Shown here: piece after piece, positions 33,234-43,899 of the stretch | How the letters are laid out: each line of letters starts with the position of its first letter | Position numbering within the stretch: position 1 is the first letter of the stretch | Assembly: GCA_963575645.1 (NCBI GenBank) | Contig: OY754472.1 | Coordinates: 1,674,001 to 1,738,000, forward strand | DNA: 64,000 bases | Source of the DNA: Xanthostigma xanthostigma | Taxonomy: Eukaryota > Arthropoda > Insecta > Raphidioptera > Raphidiidae | Reading direction: 5' to 3' | Program-made: the position numbers and the translations under genes | Notes under the pieces: generated by a model | Told to the model about the DNA's origin: nothing | The model's input: only the letters and a program-made list of their open reading frames with translations | The model's database searches: none

Positions 33234-33535
33234 TTAGCGCGGAAGAATTTGTTGAGGAAGTGATGGGAAAAAAACTCTATTTTTATACGTTGTTCTCTTC
33301 TTAACAGATTCATGGACAGCTATGTTCTCAGGCCAAAAAGTGGCGTTACAGACAGTTTTGAAGTCTGACTCACGAATGCCAATTTTAAATGACAAAAAGT
33401 CAGCATCCTTTGAGGTAGTTAGAATCTCACATTTAATATCATCCGAGTCGATTTTGGAAGCAACATAATTTTTGACGGTTTCTTCTGACGTCATTAGACT
33501 TAGTCGTCCAACATAGATCCACTTTCGAATTGATA
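33234..33535 (-). pseudogene. LINE ORF1, C-terminal part
   Basis: The minus strand reads IYVGRLSLMTSEETVKNYVA, FLSFKIGIRESDFKTVC and FWPENIAVHES before TAA. This resembles the C-terminal domain of ORF1 proteins of Jockey/CR1-type LINEs. The frame upstream continues into tRNA-derived sequence (translated MGFEPTTVRS), which is not part of the protein. The 5' part is lost. Confidence 0.7.
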
Positions 33536-33540
33536 TGAAA

Positions 33541-33690
33541 TGTTGGTCAGCGTGCTGGCCTTTGGATCGCACTGTCGTGGGTTCGAATCCCACCTCTGCT
33601 CATGGATATTTTGTGTTTGTCGTTTAGACCCAGCTTTGAAATTTAATTATACTGGCCAGATACTAAGAGGTAGTGCCACCCCCCCCCCCC
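33541..33690 (+). mobile_element. tRNA-derived SINE fragment, 5'-truncated
   Basis: 'gttggtcagcgtgctggcc' resembles an A-box region and 'gtgggttcgaatcccacctc' the T arm. The first about 15 bases of the tRNA are missing at the LINE junction. A non-tRNA body follows ('tgtttgtcgtttagaccc'), ending near a run of C at 33679-33692. Confidence 0.55.
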
Positions 33691-33755
33691 CCAAGTGATA
33701 TTCTCTTGTATATGTGCATATGCTCTATATATGTGGATATATACAATTAGATATA

Positions 33756-34267
33756 CAGTAGAGACGCGATAATCCGTACTAATTAAAACACAGCCGATCC
33801 GGATTATCAAAATGTCCGCATTACTGGATGTAATTTTAATTATCAAGAAAACAAACTAAAATGCGTGCTCAAAGGATTTATTCATACGTAAAAATAAAAC
33901 TTTTAATTTGCCAAGAATTTCGTTTTTTACTTGCAGTGATAAAGTAACGTGTGATCGTTTACGCGGCGCCATAGTGCGTTCTCTATCTAATTCTATCCGA
34001 GTTTGACAACGACTACATACATACTAAAACCACCTAACTTCTCTCACTTCTATGACAACAAATATATATGTAACTGTTTGTAACACACCGCCGACCAATA
34101 GTGTTGACGCAAATAGTGCCGGTACAGCTACTCAATAACTAAGTATCATGATCCGGATTACTGAAACTGGAAAAATCCGGACTACAATGTACATAATACT
34201 ATCAAACGACTGTCCGAATTACCAAAGAATCCGGATTATGAAGGTTTGGATTAACGCGTCTCTACTG
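33756..34267. mobile_element. Pogo/Tigger-type MITE, TA duplication
   Basis: Inverted ends CAGTAGAGACGCGATAATCC and its diverged complement (ggattaacgcgtctctactg) are bounded by TA (33754-33755, 34268-34269). The interior carries further 'aatccggatta' motifs, as in pogo-like elements. Non-coding, 512 bp. Confidence 0.75.
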
Positions 34268-34295
34268 TACCTTTTTTATATAAAAAAAAAAGATA

Positions 34296-34368
34296 TGAAA
34301 TGTAACAATGAAAGATGAGTGAGAGAGATGGAGCATTTCTGTCACTCATCCTTCATTGTTACATTTCA
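34296..34368 (+). ncRNA. Hairpin of pre-miRNA size (candidate)
   Basis: A 27-bp stem, TGAAATGTAACAATGAA-GATGAGTGA paired with its complement and one mismatch, closes a 19-nt loop. The total of 73 nt is within the pre-miRNA range. It could equally be a tiny foldback repeat. Nothing shows expression. Confidence 0.3.
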
Positions 34369-34369
34369 G

Positions 34370-34577
34370 GATGGATGCCGAAAAACGTGGAATTCACAGA
34401 TACGAAAAAATATTTTAGTAGTATGTATAAAACGAATTTACTCCAAGCTGTTAGTTCAGAAGCAAATCTGGTAGAATTTACTCAAAGCTATATTAGTTCA
34501 GACGCCGAGCCGCAAACGAAATACATTTTGCAGGATTATATCTATCGCACCCGGGTGAAACCGGGACGGACCGCTAG
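34370..34577 (-). repeat. RTE-like repeat, third family, 5' part
   Basis: Reverse complement of the start of 25986-26395: 'cacccgggtgaaaccgggac', 'cgaaatacattttgca' and 'gaatttactcaaagctat'. Confidence 0.65.
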
Positions 34578-34647
34578 TAATCTATAGAGAGAGAGAGTAG
34601 GATCTAAAATTTCTAAAATGAAAAGAATGGAACAGATGATCGTTTAA

Positions 34648-35367
34648 GGCCCCCATACACCTCGTTCTTTTTTGGCAGTTTTCATCGTCACGATAAAACA
34701 CGTCGGTCAAAACCGAAGTGTATGGGCAAAAACTGTCGATGAAACACGGCAGTTTTTTTATCTGCCGAATCTTGATTTTAAACACGACGTGTTTGCTGGT
34801 TGTCGTTTTAAATCGTAATGTGTGGCGCTTTCCGATAGAATCGACGTGTTTATTCAGTGGTGCGACGTACAGCAAATAAGTCATATTATTAATTAAATGA
34901 TTGTAATTAGTTTGAGTATTGATTTATATTTTAACCGTTTTAGTGCTAAGCAATTTTGACAAAAATAAATGAAAATTGCTATAAACATATTGATTAATTT
35001 AGAGGAAAAAATAATGGTGTCAAATAAAACACTCTAATTTAGACTAATATCAATCAATTTTATTAATTATTTTTGCATTATATTGTTTATTAATGTTTAT
35101 TAAACATAAAATAATATCAATATTATTGTATTTTCCATCAAAGCAGATCGTATTAATGATGCCACGACTTCAGAAAAACTGAACGAAACTACGCCTCTGT
35201 GTGGATATGGCCGTTGTTCGTGTTTAAATTAACCGTACAGTTTTACCCGTGCGGTTAAAACTGCCATAAAAGAACGAGGTGTATGGGGATGGCCGTTGTT
35301 CGTGTTTAACCGTACAGTTTTACCCGGCGGTTAAAACTGCCAAAAAAGAACGAGGTGTATGGGGGCC
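34648..35367. mobile_element. DNA element with long TIRs flanked by TTAA
   Basis: The ends GGCCCCCATACACCTCGTTC and their complement, continuing as TTTTTTGGCAGTTTT, enclose 720 bp with TTAA on both sides. The right side holds a tandem duplication of about 85 bp ('ggatggccgttgttcgtgt') that repeats the inner terminal region. Non-coding. Confidence 0.7.
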
Positions 35368-35697
35368 TTAACATTGTCTGCGGTATAGTTGGTTTTATAA
35401 TCCGATTGAGAGGCATTATACCTTTGGGATTTCAAAGGGAAATTGAAGTTAAAATCTTTAGTAAATATGTATTTTTCTGTAGAATATAAATAAAAAATGA
35501 CGGTCGGCAGATTTTTAAATGTGACATCAGATTTGTGTCTATCGCTTGGGTAAGAGGATCTAGAAAAATATTACATTTCAGAGAAAAGGAATACATTCAT
35601 GATAAAAATGGGATTCGAGGTATATTTTTGTGACTATTAATAATTTAAATATTTTATCTACCTATCTTGAAACAAGTGCGCTTCGACTACTTTTTAA

Positions 35698-36685
35698 GGA
35701 GGTTGATCCGTTACAGTCCCAATCAAAAGTAAGTCGAATTCTAAATGGGAACTTTTCCATAATAAATTTTTACAAAAGGTTATAAGTCGATGATACCAAT
35801 AAATTATTGTCATAAAGGCATAAATAAATATCAATATTAGATGCTTGGGAAAAACCAAATTCCAAAAAAATTTTTTGTTTAAAAAGTTTGGAAAACCTTT
35901 AATGAGCTGCTTTCTTATCATAATATTTTTTTAATATTAATTAATTATTTCAGTATTTTACTTAATGGATTAACTTTTGAATTTTTTGTACAAAGTTAGG
36001 TTAAAAAAAAAATTGGTTGTCTGTAAAGTCGGTTTACGGACGATAGTTTTACGTGATAACGTATTCCGCTCGAATATCATATTTAATAGTACATAACCTA
36101 AATTTTAGTAGCTGTCAAACTTGGGCCAATCGTGCGCGGAACGTGACACTATTTCGTGCATGCAGCCGGTGTTTCATCAATTTATAAGACGTTATCATGT
36201 CAAAAATAAATTTATGTAAATATCTGTATTTTACATACTTATTTTTTGTAGTAAATAATTAAAAAAAGAAATTAGAAGTAATAAAAAAACACATTAAATC
36301 ATTAAAAAGTTGAAAATTCAGTTAAAATTGTTAAAATTGTCAAGAATAATAGTCCATTATCGAAAAGTGCTAAGGTTTAATATTTTTTTTATTGATTAAA
36401 AGTCTCCTAATTAAATTGGAAAAAATATTAAAATAACGTAAGACATCGATGCTTTACATAGTTAGTTTTCGGAACTGCTGACATTATTTGGTTATTTGCA
36501 AAAAAATTAAAATGTACCGTTTGCATGCTAGGTTGACATATTTTCCATAAGACTACATGTAAAAGTTTTTTTTAATTTTTAATTTTATAAATCTCCTACT
36601 GATTTTGGATTTTTTACAGAAAATTTTGTCATAAAAAAATCTATTAAAAAAACTTTATTTCAGATTTTTTAACGGCTCAACATCC
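35698..36685 (+). mobile_element. TTAA-flanked DNA element with nested insertion
   Basis: Same family as 28067-28752. TTAA occurs at 35694-35697 and 36686-36689, with tips ggaggttgatccgttacag and the complement of acggctcaacatcc. It is lengthened by repeat P at 36013-36201 and by about 90 bp near 35835-35925 not seen in the other copies. Confidence 0.8.
36013..36201 (+). mobile_element. A-run-targeted repeat P, internally deleted copy
   Basis: Only the two ends remain (ttggttgtctgtaaagtcgg and gtttcatcaatttataagac...gtc). It sits between 'aggttaaaaa' and 'aaaaataaatttatg', where the homologous element at 46245 reads 'aggttagaaaaataaattt'. That gives the empty site. Confidence 0.75.
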
Positions 36686-36867
36686 TTAAGTTGTTAATTT
36701 TATTTCTGAAATGTATAGTTATCGAGTTTTCAGATATTTTTATTACCTGCAGTCGAAAGTAAAATATGTAGCTATATAAAATGCCAAAGTTTGGTCGACA
36801 TTTGGCATAAAACCAGGTAAGACACCTTCGAATTAGTATTTTGCAGTTATAGGGTTTTCTATATTGT

Positions 36868-37130
36868 AAAGAACTCTTCAATAATATAATTATCGTCCAA
36901 TTTTTCAGACAATATATTAACAAAAAAATATATAATTAATACATTAACGTTTCAATCCGGATTTGGACTTCTTCAGAACTGATCTAAAAAATATAAAAAA
37001 TAATTAATATTTAAAATCTAATTAGCTTTTTATAAAATCTTTCAAAATTATTAATGATTATCAAAATAATGAAAATGTAGATGGCAACGAATAATTAACA
37101 ACTTTAATTTTTTTATTAAAAATAGCTGTG
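36868..37130 (+). repeat. Penelope-like element A, partial copy
   Basis: Contains 'aagaactcttcaataatat', the left arm, and the hammerhead-like core on the minus strand (CTGAAGAAGTCCAAATCCGG then ATTGAAACGTT). The tail start and the right arm are missing. Confidence 0.6.
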
Positions 37131-37256
37131 CCAAGAAATTGAATGTCAACCAAATCAATTTTTCTTTATTAATAGTTATTGGCGTAACTAGTAGTCTAAG
37201 TCATTCATCGCGCTGACAGGTCATGACTTAGCCTACAAGTTACGCCCATAATTTTC

Positions 37257-37651
37257 TTCAACAAATGCGCGTTATTCATGTTTTATTTATTGTTATTAAT
37301 GAGATGTTGTAAATATCTATTTATTTCTTTATAAAAAAAACTGTCAATACTAACAGCACCAAACAGCACGATTTAATGTTTTGGTTTGAGGTTAGCCGGT
37401 TATGAATAAACTCCATGTCGAAAACATTCGGCCTCTCAATTTTAGCCTCAATGGGTGGTAACGGAGTTGTTGTTACCTACTATTTCGTTACGACTCAGAA
37501 AATAGTTACGTTTATTTTCATTACTCCACAATGGCCGAGCTAGTAGGAATCTTCATTGAGTTATGACAAGTAATTGTCACCAGTCGGTAAATGGCTATTT
37601 AGGGCTCGGTTTTTAGGCATGATAAAACATGAATAACGCGCATGAGTTGAA
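37257..37651. mobile_element. MITE with 29-bp inverted ends
   Basis: TTCAAC-ATGCGCGTTATTCA (continuing TGTTTTA) occurs at the left and its complement at the right with two mismatches, enclosing 395 bp. No confirmed duplication. A separate inverted pair of about 25 bp ('tggcgtaactagtagtctaa' and the complement of 'agcctacaagttacgccca') sits just outside the left end, at 37181-37246. Confidence 0.65.
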
Positions 37652-38418
37652 TAAAATACATTATATTATCAAAATTCAAATTTCAATAAAAAACTCGATG
37701 GGTGAAGATCGAACCAAATCGGTATCTTATACTGATCTTGGAAACGATGCAAAGATGAACATAAACCACTGACGTCGGGTCGTTTTTGTTTGCGCTAAAT
37801 ATTCCGGTTGGAAAAAAATCTTGTTTATTGCTCAAATTTGAAATACAGAAGTCAACAGAAACGTTATATGTAATATTATGCATTTAATTAATTAATTTAT
37901 GCGACGGAAGACGGTAAACAAAGACATTAAACTCGACAGGCGAAGTAGTTCAAAAGTCGCGGTGTGTTCGCATTTTATATATATAAAAGACAGGATCAAC
38001 GAAATCCTTTAAAATGGTTTACTTAATTCCTCATATCCCGTGGGAACACAATGCACTTTAAATATAATGCAAGTTGACTGAAGTTAAGACGGCATGAACG
38101 CAGCCTCTTTCAAGGGATGAATGGGTGTTCTGAAACAAAACACTAGTTAAGTCTCAAAAATGTCTGCTCTCTGATTTTTACTTCCTGCGGCTACGGGGAG
38201 TATTGGAATCAGTCCGATTTTTTTTCGGGATTTTTTCTTTAATTTTTCTACAGCCAATTTGGTTTAATCTTATTTTTATATACACTTCCGGTTAGTCTTC
38301 TGATTTATCACTGTGTTAAAAATCGCATTTTTAATAATTATTTACTTGAAAACTTTACGACCAATGTCTTCAGGTTATTATCTATACATTGCTCTATCGG
38401 GTGTATAACCTTAAATGT
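37652..38418. other. No recognised feature
   Basis: No gene or repeat pair recognised. A TA-rich run lies at 37976-37985. Confidence 0.35.
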
Positions 38419-39709
38419 GGCACTTCACATGGCTATTTGTGTTCGCTATTGGGTGTTTGTTGTATTAAGCAAAATATAAGACGATCAAGAAAAACATGCA
38501 AATAGAGGTAAATACGACCATCCACACATGGCAGTCAAATAGCAAACACACAAACATTTGGCAGCAGAACACAAGGTTCAAAACTCCAGGAATTTTAGCA
38601 CTGTTTCATTGTCCCAATTCATTTTCAATAGTAATTGTTCCAGTTCAGACACAAAAATACTGCACGTCCGTACTAGACGTGTGTCGATCGCGATTGATCG
38701 AATCGTTTTGATTCGATCACCACCCGTGACTGAGTGATTGAATCACTGAATCTCACAAGATCCAATCGTTCGGTCTCGAGTCGATCGTCAGCTCAATAGC
38801 AACCAAAGAGCCACAGGGAATAGATGACAGAGCGTGACCGAGTGATTGAATGATGAATTTCTATGGTAGAGTCGTGACTCGTGAGTCATAATAACATACA
38901 ACAATCACTTGAATGAATGCTACATCTGTACCATGCGAACGATTTTTTTCCAAAGCTGGAATGACAATAAGTGCAAAAAGAAGTTCTTTAAAACCCGAAA
39001 AAAATTCTCAAGTTTTATTTCTTAATCATAACCTATAGTGTCATAAAATAGATATAAACATTAATTTAATCTTAAAATACCTACTTGGTGTTAATTTATC
39101 GTATCTCATTATCTATTTTATATAAGTAATTTGAGTCGAGTTAAATAAAAGCCTCATTGTTCTGTTCAATGGTAAGTTTTTCTTTCGTACAAACAAGCTA
39201 GCGCAGAAAATTACATCAACAGGTCAATGGTAACTCGTATAGAAATGAAATAGGTACTCAGACAGCCGATCGAACGATCGAATCATTGTGATACTATCCC
39301 CTAACCTGTAGGTTGCGATCGACCTAGGTCGCAGGAAATGTTCGATCGACACACGTCTAATAGGTACAAGCTGATCGATCAAACGATCGAAACATTGTGA
39401 TACGATCACTTAACCTGTGGGTCGCGATCGACCCGGGTCGCAAGAAATGATCGATCGACACACGTCTAGTCCGTACAGGTTCACGGCGCGTGCGCTTCTG
39501 AATATGGCCATTGTGTGGACGGTTTATTTGCCTATTTGACTCGTTTGATGTGCCTCGAAAAACCGACAAGCGCACGGTAACGCGTATTTGGTATTGGCCT
39601 TATTTGTCAAATAGGCAAATAAGGCCGACACTTTGTCAAATATAGACTGTCCACACTTGGTAATCGTTTGCCAAATATGCCAAATACACAAATAGCCATG
39701 TGAAGTGCC
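38419..39709. mobile_element. Outer TIR element carrying a nested hAT element
   Basis: The ends GGCACTTCACATGGCTATTT (+GTGT) are exact inverted repeats of 24 bp. Many 'caaatag' and 'caaatatgcc' motifs lie just inside both ends, a subterminal pattern seen in hAT elements. An 8-bp duplication was not found. The insertion at 38674-39468 accounts for most of the interior. Confidence 0.65.
38674..39468. mobile_element. hAT-type element, 8-bp TSD, duplicated right end
   Basis: The inverted ends TAGACGTGTGTCGATCG are bounded by GTCCGTAC on both sides (38666-38673, 39469-39476). The right terminal region is present twice in tandem (about 39250-39358 and 39362-39468), each ending in 'gatcgacacacgtcta'. 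The interior is rich in 'gatcgaacgatcg' palindromes. No transposase frame. Confidence 0.85.
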
Positions 39710-40087
39710 GGCATAAGATATAGATTGTTTCATCAAAAATTCGATATGTCTGGTTTTGCCTTTTCGAACCAATAGTAGTTAATTTATTTACATTGAAAAT
39801 TGATTTTGAGTTTGTATAGTTATCGTTTTATGTACAAAACGTTAACTTCGAGCCGGGTTCGTAATATATACCAGTCTATAGACGCTACAGAGACTCCAGA
39901 AACTAAGTGATACCTACTTTGCAATTAAATTCAAACTTTATTAAATGTGATTAAACCATTTGAGTACATACTGATTCTGGCCTTTACTTTGACCACTCTG
40001 CTTGCATTGCAAATTCTCTTGATTATAAACTGTGTCGGCATTTCAACTGAGCGGCGTTTGCTCATCAACCAGTTTATAATATGAATA
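39710..40087. other. No recognised feature
   Basis: Unassigned AT-rich stretch. Confidence 0.35.
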
Positions 40088-40091
40088 TTAA

Positions 40092-40406
40092 AGCCGCTTC
40101 CCACGAGGCTAGAAACACTGCAGGCAGACTACGAGGCTTGAAATGACGTCACTGCGGGCTCGTCTGCTAGCTCACATGATGGATTGTAAAATTAGAATAG
40201 AGACTATTTCTCTTGCTTGGTCTCGGGCTTGCTCTGAGCAAGAACCAATCAGGAAACAGTATCTGTATCTACAAAGCAAGCTCGAAAAGACGTCTCGTGT
40301 GAAGCAAGCACATAAAACCAATAAAAAAAACAGCGCTAGAAAACTAGTACCTAGTGAAATCCAGCAAGGAATCTAGCGGCAAATCCAGCCTCGTGTGCAT
40401 CGGCCT
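40092..40406. mobile_element. Small TTAA-flanked element
   Basis: 315 bp between TTAA at 40088-40091 and 40407-40410, with short inverted tips AGCCG...ACGAGGCT. A truncated relative is at 1435-1800. Further inverted pieces of the same repeat ('cacacgagacgtctttt') continue at 40420-40520. Confidence 0.5.
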
Positions 40407-40410
40407 TTAA

Positions 40411-41167
40411 GGAGGCTAGTTTTAGCGTGCTGTTGGTGATGGCTTTTATGAGCTAGCCTCACACGAGACGTCTTTTCGAGCTTGCTTTGTAGATGGGCTT
40501 GGTGACGCGCATCCATTCACGGACATGCGCATGAGACTCAGAGTATATTAAGTGAGACAGACGTACAAATGTCTACACCATAGTGTTTAAGTCTTTCTCG
40601 CAATCTTTGCTAGCAATATAGAGGATATTAAATATATGACACTACGTCACTACATGACGCCATGTTTGTTTGTGGGCGTTTGACTACGTCACCCACGTGA
40701 CAATATACTGTTTCTTGATTGGTTCTTGCTCAAAACAATGGAATGCATCTTGTGACCACGCACGCATTTTAATGTATTGGTGTTATATATCTCTATCAAT
40801 TAATTCTTTTATCAAGATGTGCCGTTACTTTGTGATGGCGACATGAGCTACAGTGATATGGCAATCTAATTAGAATGTTAGTAGTACAAATTAAGCTCCG
40901 TCTGAGCTGTGTAGCCCGCTTGCTATGTATATCTAAATATATCACACCATCTCGTCGGCTGCAAATTTACACTTCTCTCTATCTCTCCTTGTATACCGTA
41001 TACCTACAAATATGATTTTAATATATTGAATGTGTTGACTGAACGCTCGAAACGTCCGTACCAAGTGCACAGTAAACCCAGCGTTGTGAACGAAATGTCA
41101 AGTTTTTATTATAGGCGCGACCCAAGCTTTAGCTGGAAGCGCCTATATGTACTCGCTTTTTTAAAAT
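40411..41167. other. Repeat debris and unassigned sequence
   Basis: Carries a reverse piece of the 40092 repeat and segments shared with 1640-1690 ('tgacgccatgtt', 'gattggttcttgctca'). No gene found. Confidence 0.4.
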
Positions 41168-41402
41168 ATAGCGGGCCCGGTCCGGCTTCGCCCGAGTTTG
41201 TAAATTGACACCGTTGCAAAATTGGTCTCCACGAAAATGGCTTTTTTATTTTAACGCGATACTATATATAGCCTATGACCATCCGGAAAGTTCATTTTAA
41301 ATATTGATGAAAACTTTTTTGTAATCGGATAAGTAGTTTCGGAGATTACCTCATACATCCAAACTTACAAACTTTAGCTCTTTATAATATTAGTATATAG
41401 AT
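41168..41402 (+). repeat. RTE-like 3' end, second family, uninterrupted copy
   Basis: From 'gcgggcccggtccggcttcg' to 'ctctttataatattagtata'. It serves as the empty-site reference for the insertions at 18113 and 18327. Confidence 0.7.
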
Positions 41403-42309
41403 TAGGCTCGCTAGTATATTTGCCATTTGGCACATACACTATTGGCGTCGGTCGGACCAATGTTGTCACCATTTTTTTTACTTAAGTTATCAGTGACATC
41501 TATTAGTGCTAATTTTTTATAAGCGTTTGAAACTTCTTATTAAAATATAGGTATAGCAATATATAAGAGCTTGAGTTGTGCTTTTTAATTCTGTAGCGCA
41601 TGCAGAAAAAAGTATTTTATCTTCTGAGAGTTCTGAGTTTGTTTTTTAATTACTCGCGTGATGTAATATTTTTCTAAGTATTATTTTAAAATGAATTTTA
41701 GTTAAATAATATTTAATATTTACTTTCACATTAATTACAGCTCACGAATTTCTCAATATAACATTGGTCTCAATAATGATAGAAAGTTTGATTCGACAGT
41801 AATATTTGATCTAGTGTCATATTAAAGAATTCCAATAATCCGGCACCCGCTAGTTTTTTAATTGGTGATACTCTACTGTATTGTCAGAAAATTAGTTTTG
41901 ACAGTGACATTAGATTGTGATCATTAATTTACAATTTTTATACATTCAAGAACAGTCTAATGTCGTTGTTACACTGCCGTGCAGAACTGATTGTACTCAC
42001 ACAAGAAACAAATGAATGATTTGCATTTGTTTTTTAGGTTAGATTTTGAACAATGAAAAACGTTGTTTCAGAGGGGGTATTTGTAAACTATGTTAATTAA
42101 TATATTATCTGTATTCACAGTTAAAAAGCAATATTGTTTAAATCGGTGAATTCTTTTTCGAGCATGATATATTTCTACGATGATTTTCTTATGGAAAAAT
42201 GTATGTGATCGGAATGTAACGTCATTGTCAAATAATTTTTTTCCCAGCATAAGACCCTTCGTTTCCACCATAAAATTGTGGTGGCAGCAAAGGGTCGCAG
42301 CAATAATTT
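41403..42309. other. Unassigned, with a pogo-like end remnant near 41830-41882
   Basis: 'caataatccggcacc' and 'tactctactgta' resemble pogo/Tigger tips. The partner end is not evident. Confidence 0.4.
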
Positions 42310-42322
42310 AAATTCGGATGTT

Positions 42323-42428
42323 CAAATCTTTGATATTTTTTATATTCTTTAGCTCAATTATTTGAATTATATTTTTATAATTTTTGTTAACATATCGTCT
42401 GAAAAATTGGTCGTTAATTTTATTTATA
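42323..42428 (+). mobile_element. Penelope-like element A, short copy, 13-bp TSD
   Basis: AAATTCGGATGTT (42310-42322) and AAATTCGGACGTT (42429-42441) flank 106 bp that retain only the tail start (caaatctttgat) and the right arm end (aattggtcgttaattttat). Confidence 0.7.
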
Positions 42429-42565
42429 AAATTCGGACGTTTTATCCTCAGATGAGAATATTTTTAACCGACGAAAAACAAAAACGGAGGAGGTTCTCAA
42501 TTCGACGCGTATATTTTTTTTTTTTTTATTTTTTTGTTTTTTTTTTTTTTTTTTTTTTTTTTTTA

Positions 42566-42895
42566 TTTATGTATGACCACGCATAACTTTTTACAGAAAA
42601 GTCCGATTTTGATAATTATTTTTTTGTTTGAAAGGGTATACCCCGAAGTTGGTCCCATATAAATTTGGTAAAAAAATTCCAACCCTAAGGGTAGGAAAAC
42701 AGGGGATGATTGATTGTTCACTCACTGATTGTAATGTATGACCACACATAACTTTTTACAGAGTGGTCCAATTTTGATAATTATTTTTTTATTGGATAGG
42801 GTATACCTCGAGGCTCGTCTCATATAAATTTGGAAAAAAAACTCCTACCCTAAGGGTGGGAAAATAGGGGGTGATTTATAGTTCACTCACAGATT
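42566..42895. repeat. Tandem duplication, two units of about 160 bp
   Basis: Two successive units start 'atgtatgaccac-cataactt' and end 'ggtgatt-attgttcactcac', diverged by roughly 15-20 percent by eye. They probably belong to the RTE-like 3' end. Confidence 0.7.
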
Positions 42896-42950
42896 TTCAT
42901 GCTTTGTGTATTACAATTATAAATTATATAGCCACAAAAAATTATAAAAT

Positions 42951-43443
42951 AAAAACTTTTTAACAAAAAAATTAAACCGCCGAAAAACTGAAAAACAAAA
43001 AATAATAAATCTTTTTATTTAACTAAGTTCTATCTAAGTAGTTGAACGTATGTGACAGTCTAGTATATCTAAGTAATTTTGAGTCGGCGTCAAACCATCA
43101 ATGAACAAAGATCACTAAAAGAAATAACCAAATCAAATTAACAATGATACGTGAAATCTCCAGCAATAAACATTAACATTCCAAACATGCGCTCTCCACA
43201 CAACCACTCGCAAAGACGTGTGCCCTCAGTGTGCCCGTTCGGGTTGCTCTGTCGCTGACATTAACTTCGTGAACGCTCAGAGATTTTCGGCGAAGGATTG
43301 TTGACGCCGACTCAAAATTACTTAGATATACTAGACTGTCACATACGTTCAACTACTTAGATAGAACTTAGTTAAATAAAAAGATTTATTATTTTTTGTT
43401 TTTCAGTTTTTCGGCGGTTTAATTTTTTTGTTAAAAAGTTTTT
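42951..43443. mobile_element. Foldback element, perfect 143-bp arms
   Basis: The arms 42951-43093 and 43301-43443 are exact reverse complements by eye (outer tips aaaaactttttaac; inner tips gagtcggcgtcaa) around a 207-bp spacer with higher GC. No TSD is definable because both sides are A/T runs. Non-coding. Confidence 0.75.
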
Positions 43444-43899
43444 TCTTGTTTCATACTTTTCAGTAGTCGGGTTTTCGTTTCTGAACTTATTTTTTTACTC
43501 TACCGTGCCAACAAAAACAAAAAAACAAATAAATAACAAATGACAATAGTTTGGTTACGATTCAGTTAGAACGATTGTGTACAGTTAAATCCCGCCAGTC
43601 GAACCATAATATAATCAGATCAGTCTTATAAGTCTTCACGTCTCGAACAGGTAGCAGTTCTGTATATATATACGTCAGCTAAAACACACCTGTACCTATG
43701 TGTGTATATCACCTGCAATTAATTAATCAACTAATTACCCAGGTAACAGTATCAAAGCACTTTAGTTGGTCGGCGTCTGTAGCGCTAACCCCTTTAGACC
43801 TGCCTACCTACATAGGTACTATATAGAACAACACCATCTCTTATACGTTTAGTAGAACGCCGGGTACAGCTCAACAATTAAAATATGTCAACGACGCTC

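Larger units (their letters stand above)
30247..33537 (-). mobile_element. Non-LTR retrotransposon (LINE), 5'-truncated in ORF1
   Basis: Comprises the end of ORF1, an intact ORF2 and a short 3' UTR ending in tandem 'aaatcatt' units (30248-30275 on the plus strand as 'aatgattt'). Endonuclease plus reverse transcriptase without RNase H and a simple-repeat tail fit the Jockey/CR1 group. No TSD was recognised. The 5' junction abuts a tRNA-like fragment. Confidence 0.85.
42436..43490. mobile_element. TIR element C arm split by a composite insertion
   Basis: The arm known from 21671-21747 is present as 'tcctcagatgagaatattt' on the left and 'cttgtttcatacttttcagt' on the right, with about 980 bp between. 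The inserted part begins with 'ggaggaggttctcaattcg' and poly-T, a familiar insect RTE-like 3' sequence. Confidence 0.55.

Noticed and set aside
33536-33593. N-terminal extension MGFEPTTVRS of the LINE ORF1 frame
   Set aside because: This is the minus-strand translation of a tRNA T arm, not protein-coding sequence.
39224-39575. Overlapping minus-strand frames with similar peptides
   Set aside because: They arise from the tandem duplication of the hAT right end.
42520-42565. Low-complexity poly-T region as a coding Phe-rich peptide
   Set aside because: Homopolymer run inside an RTE-like 3' end.
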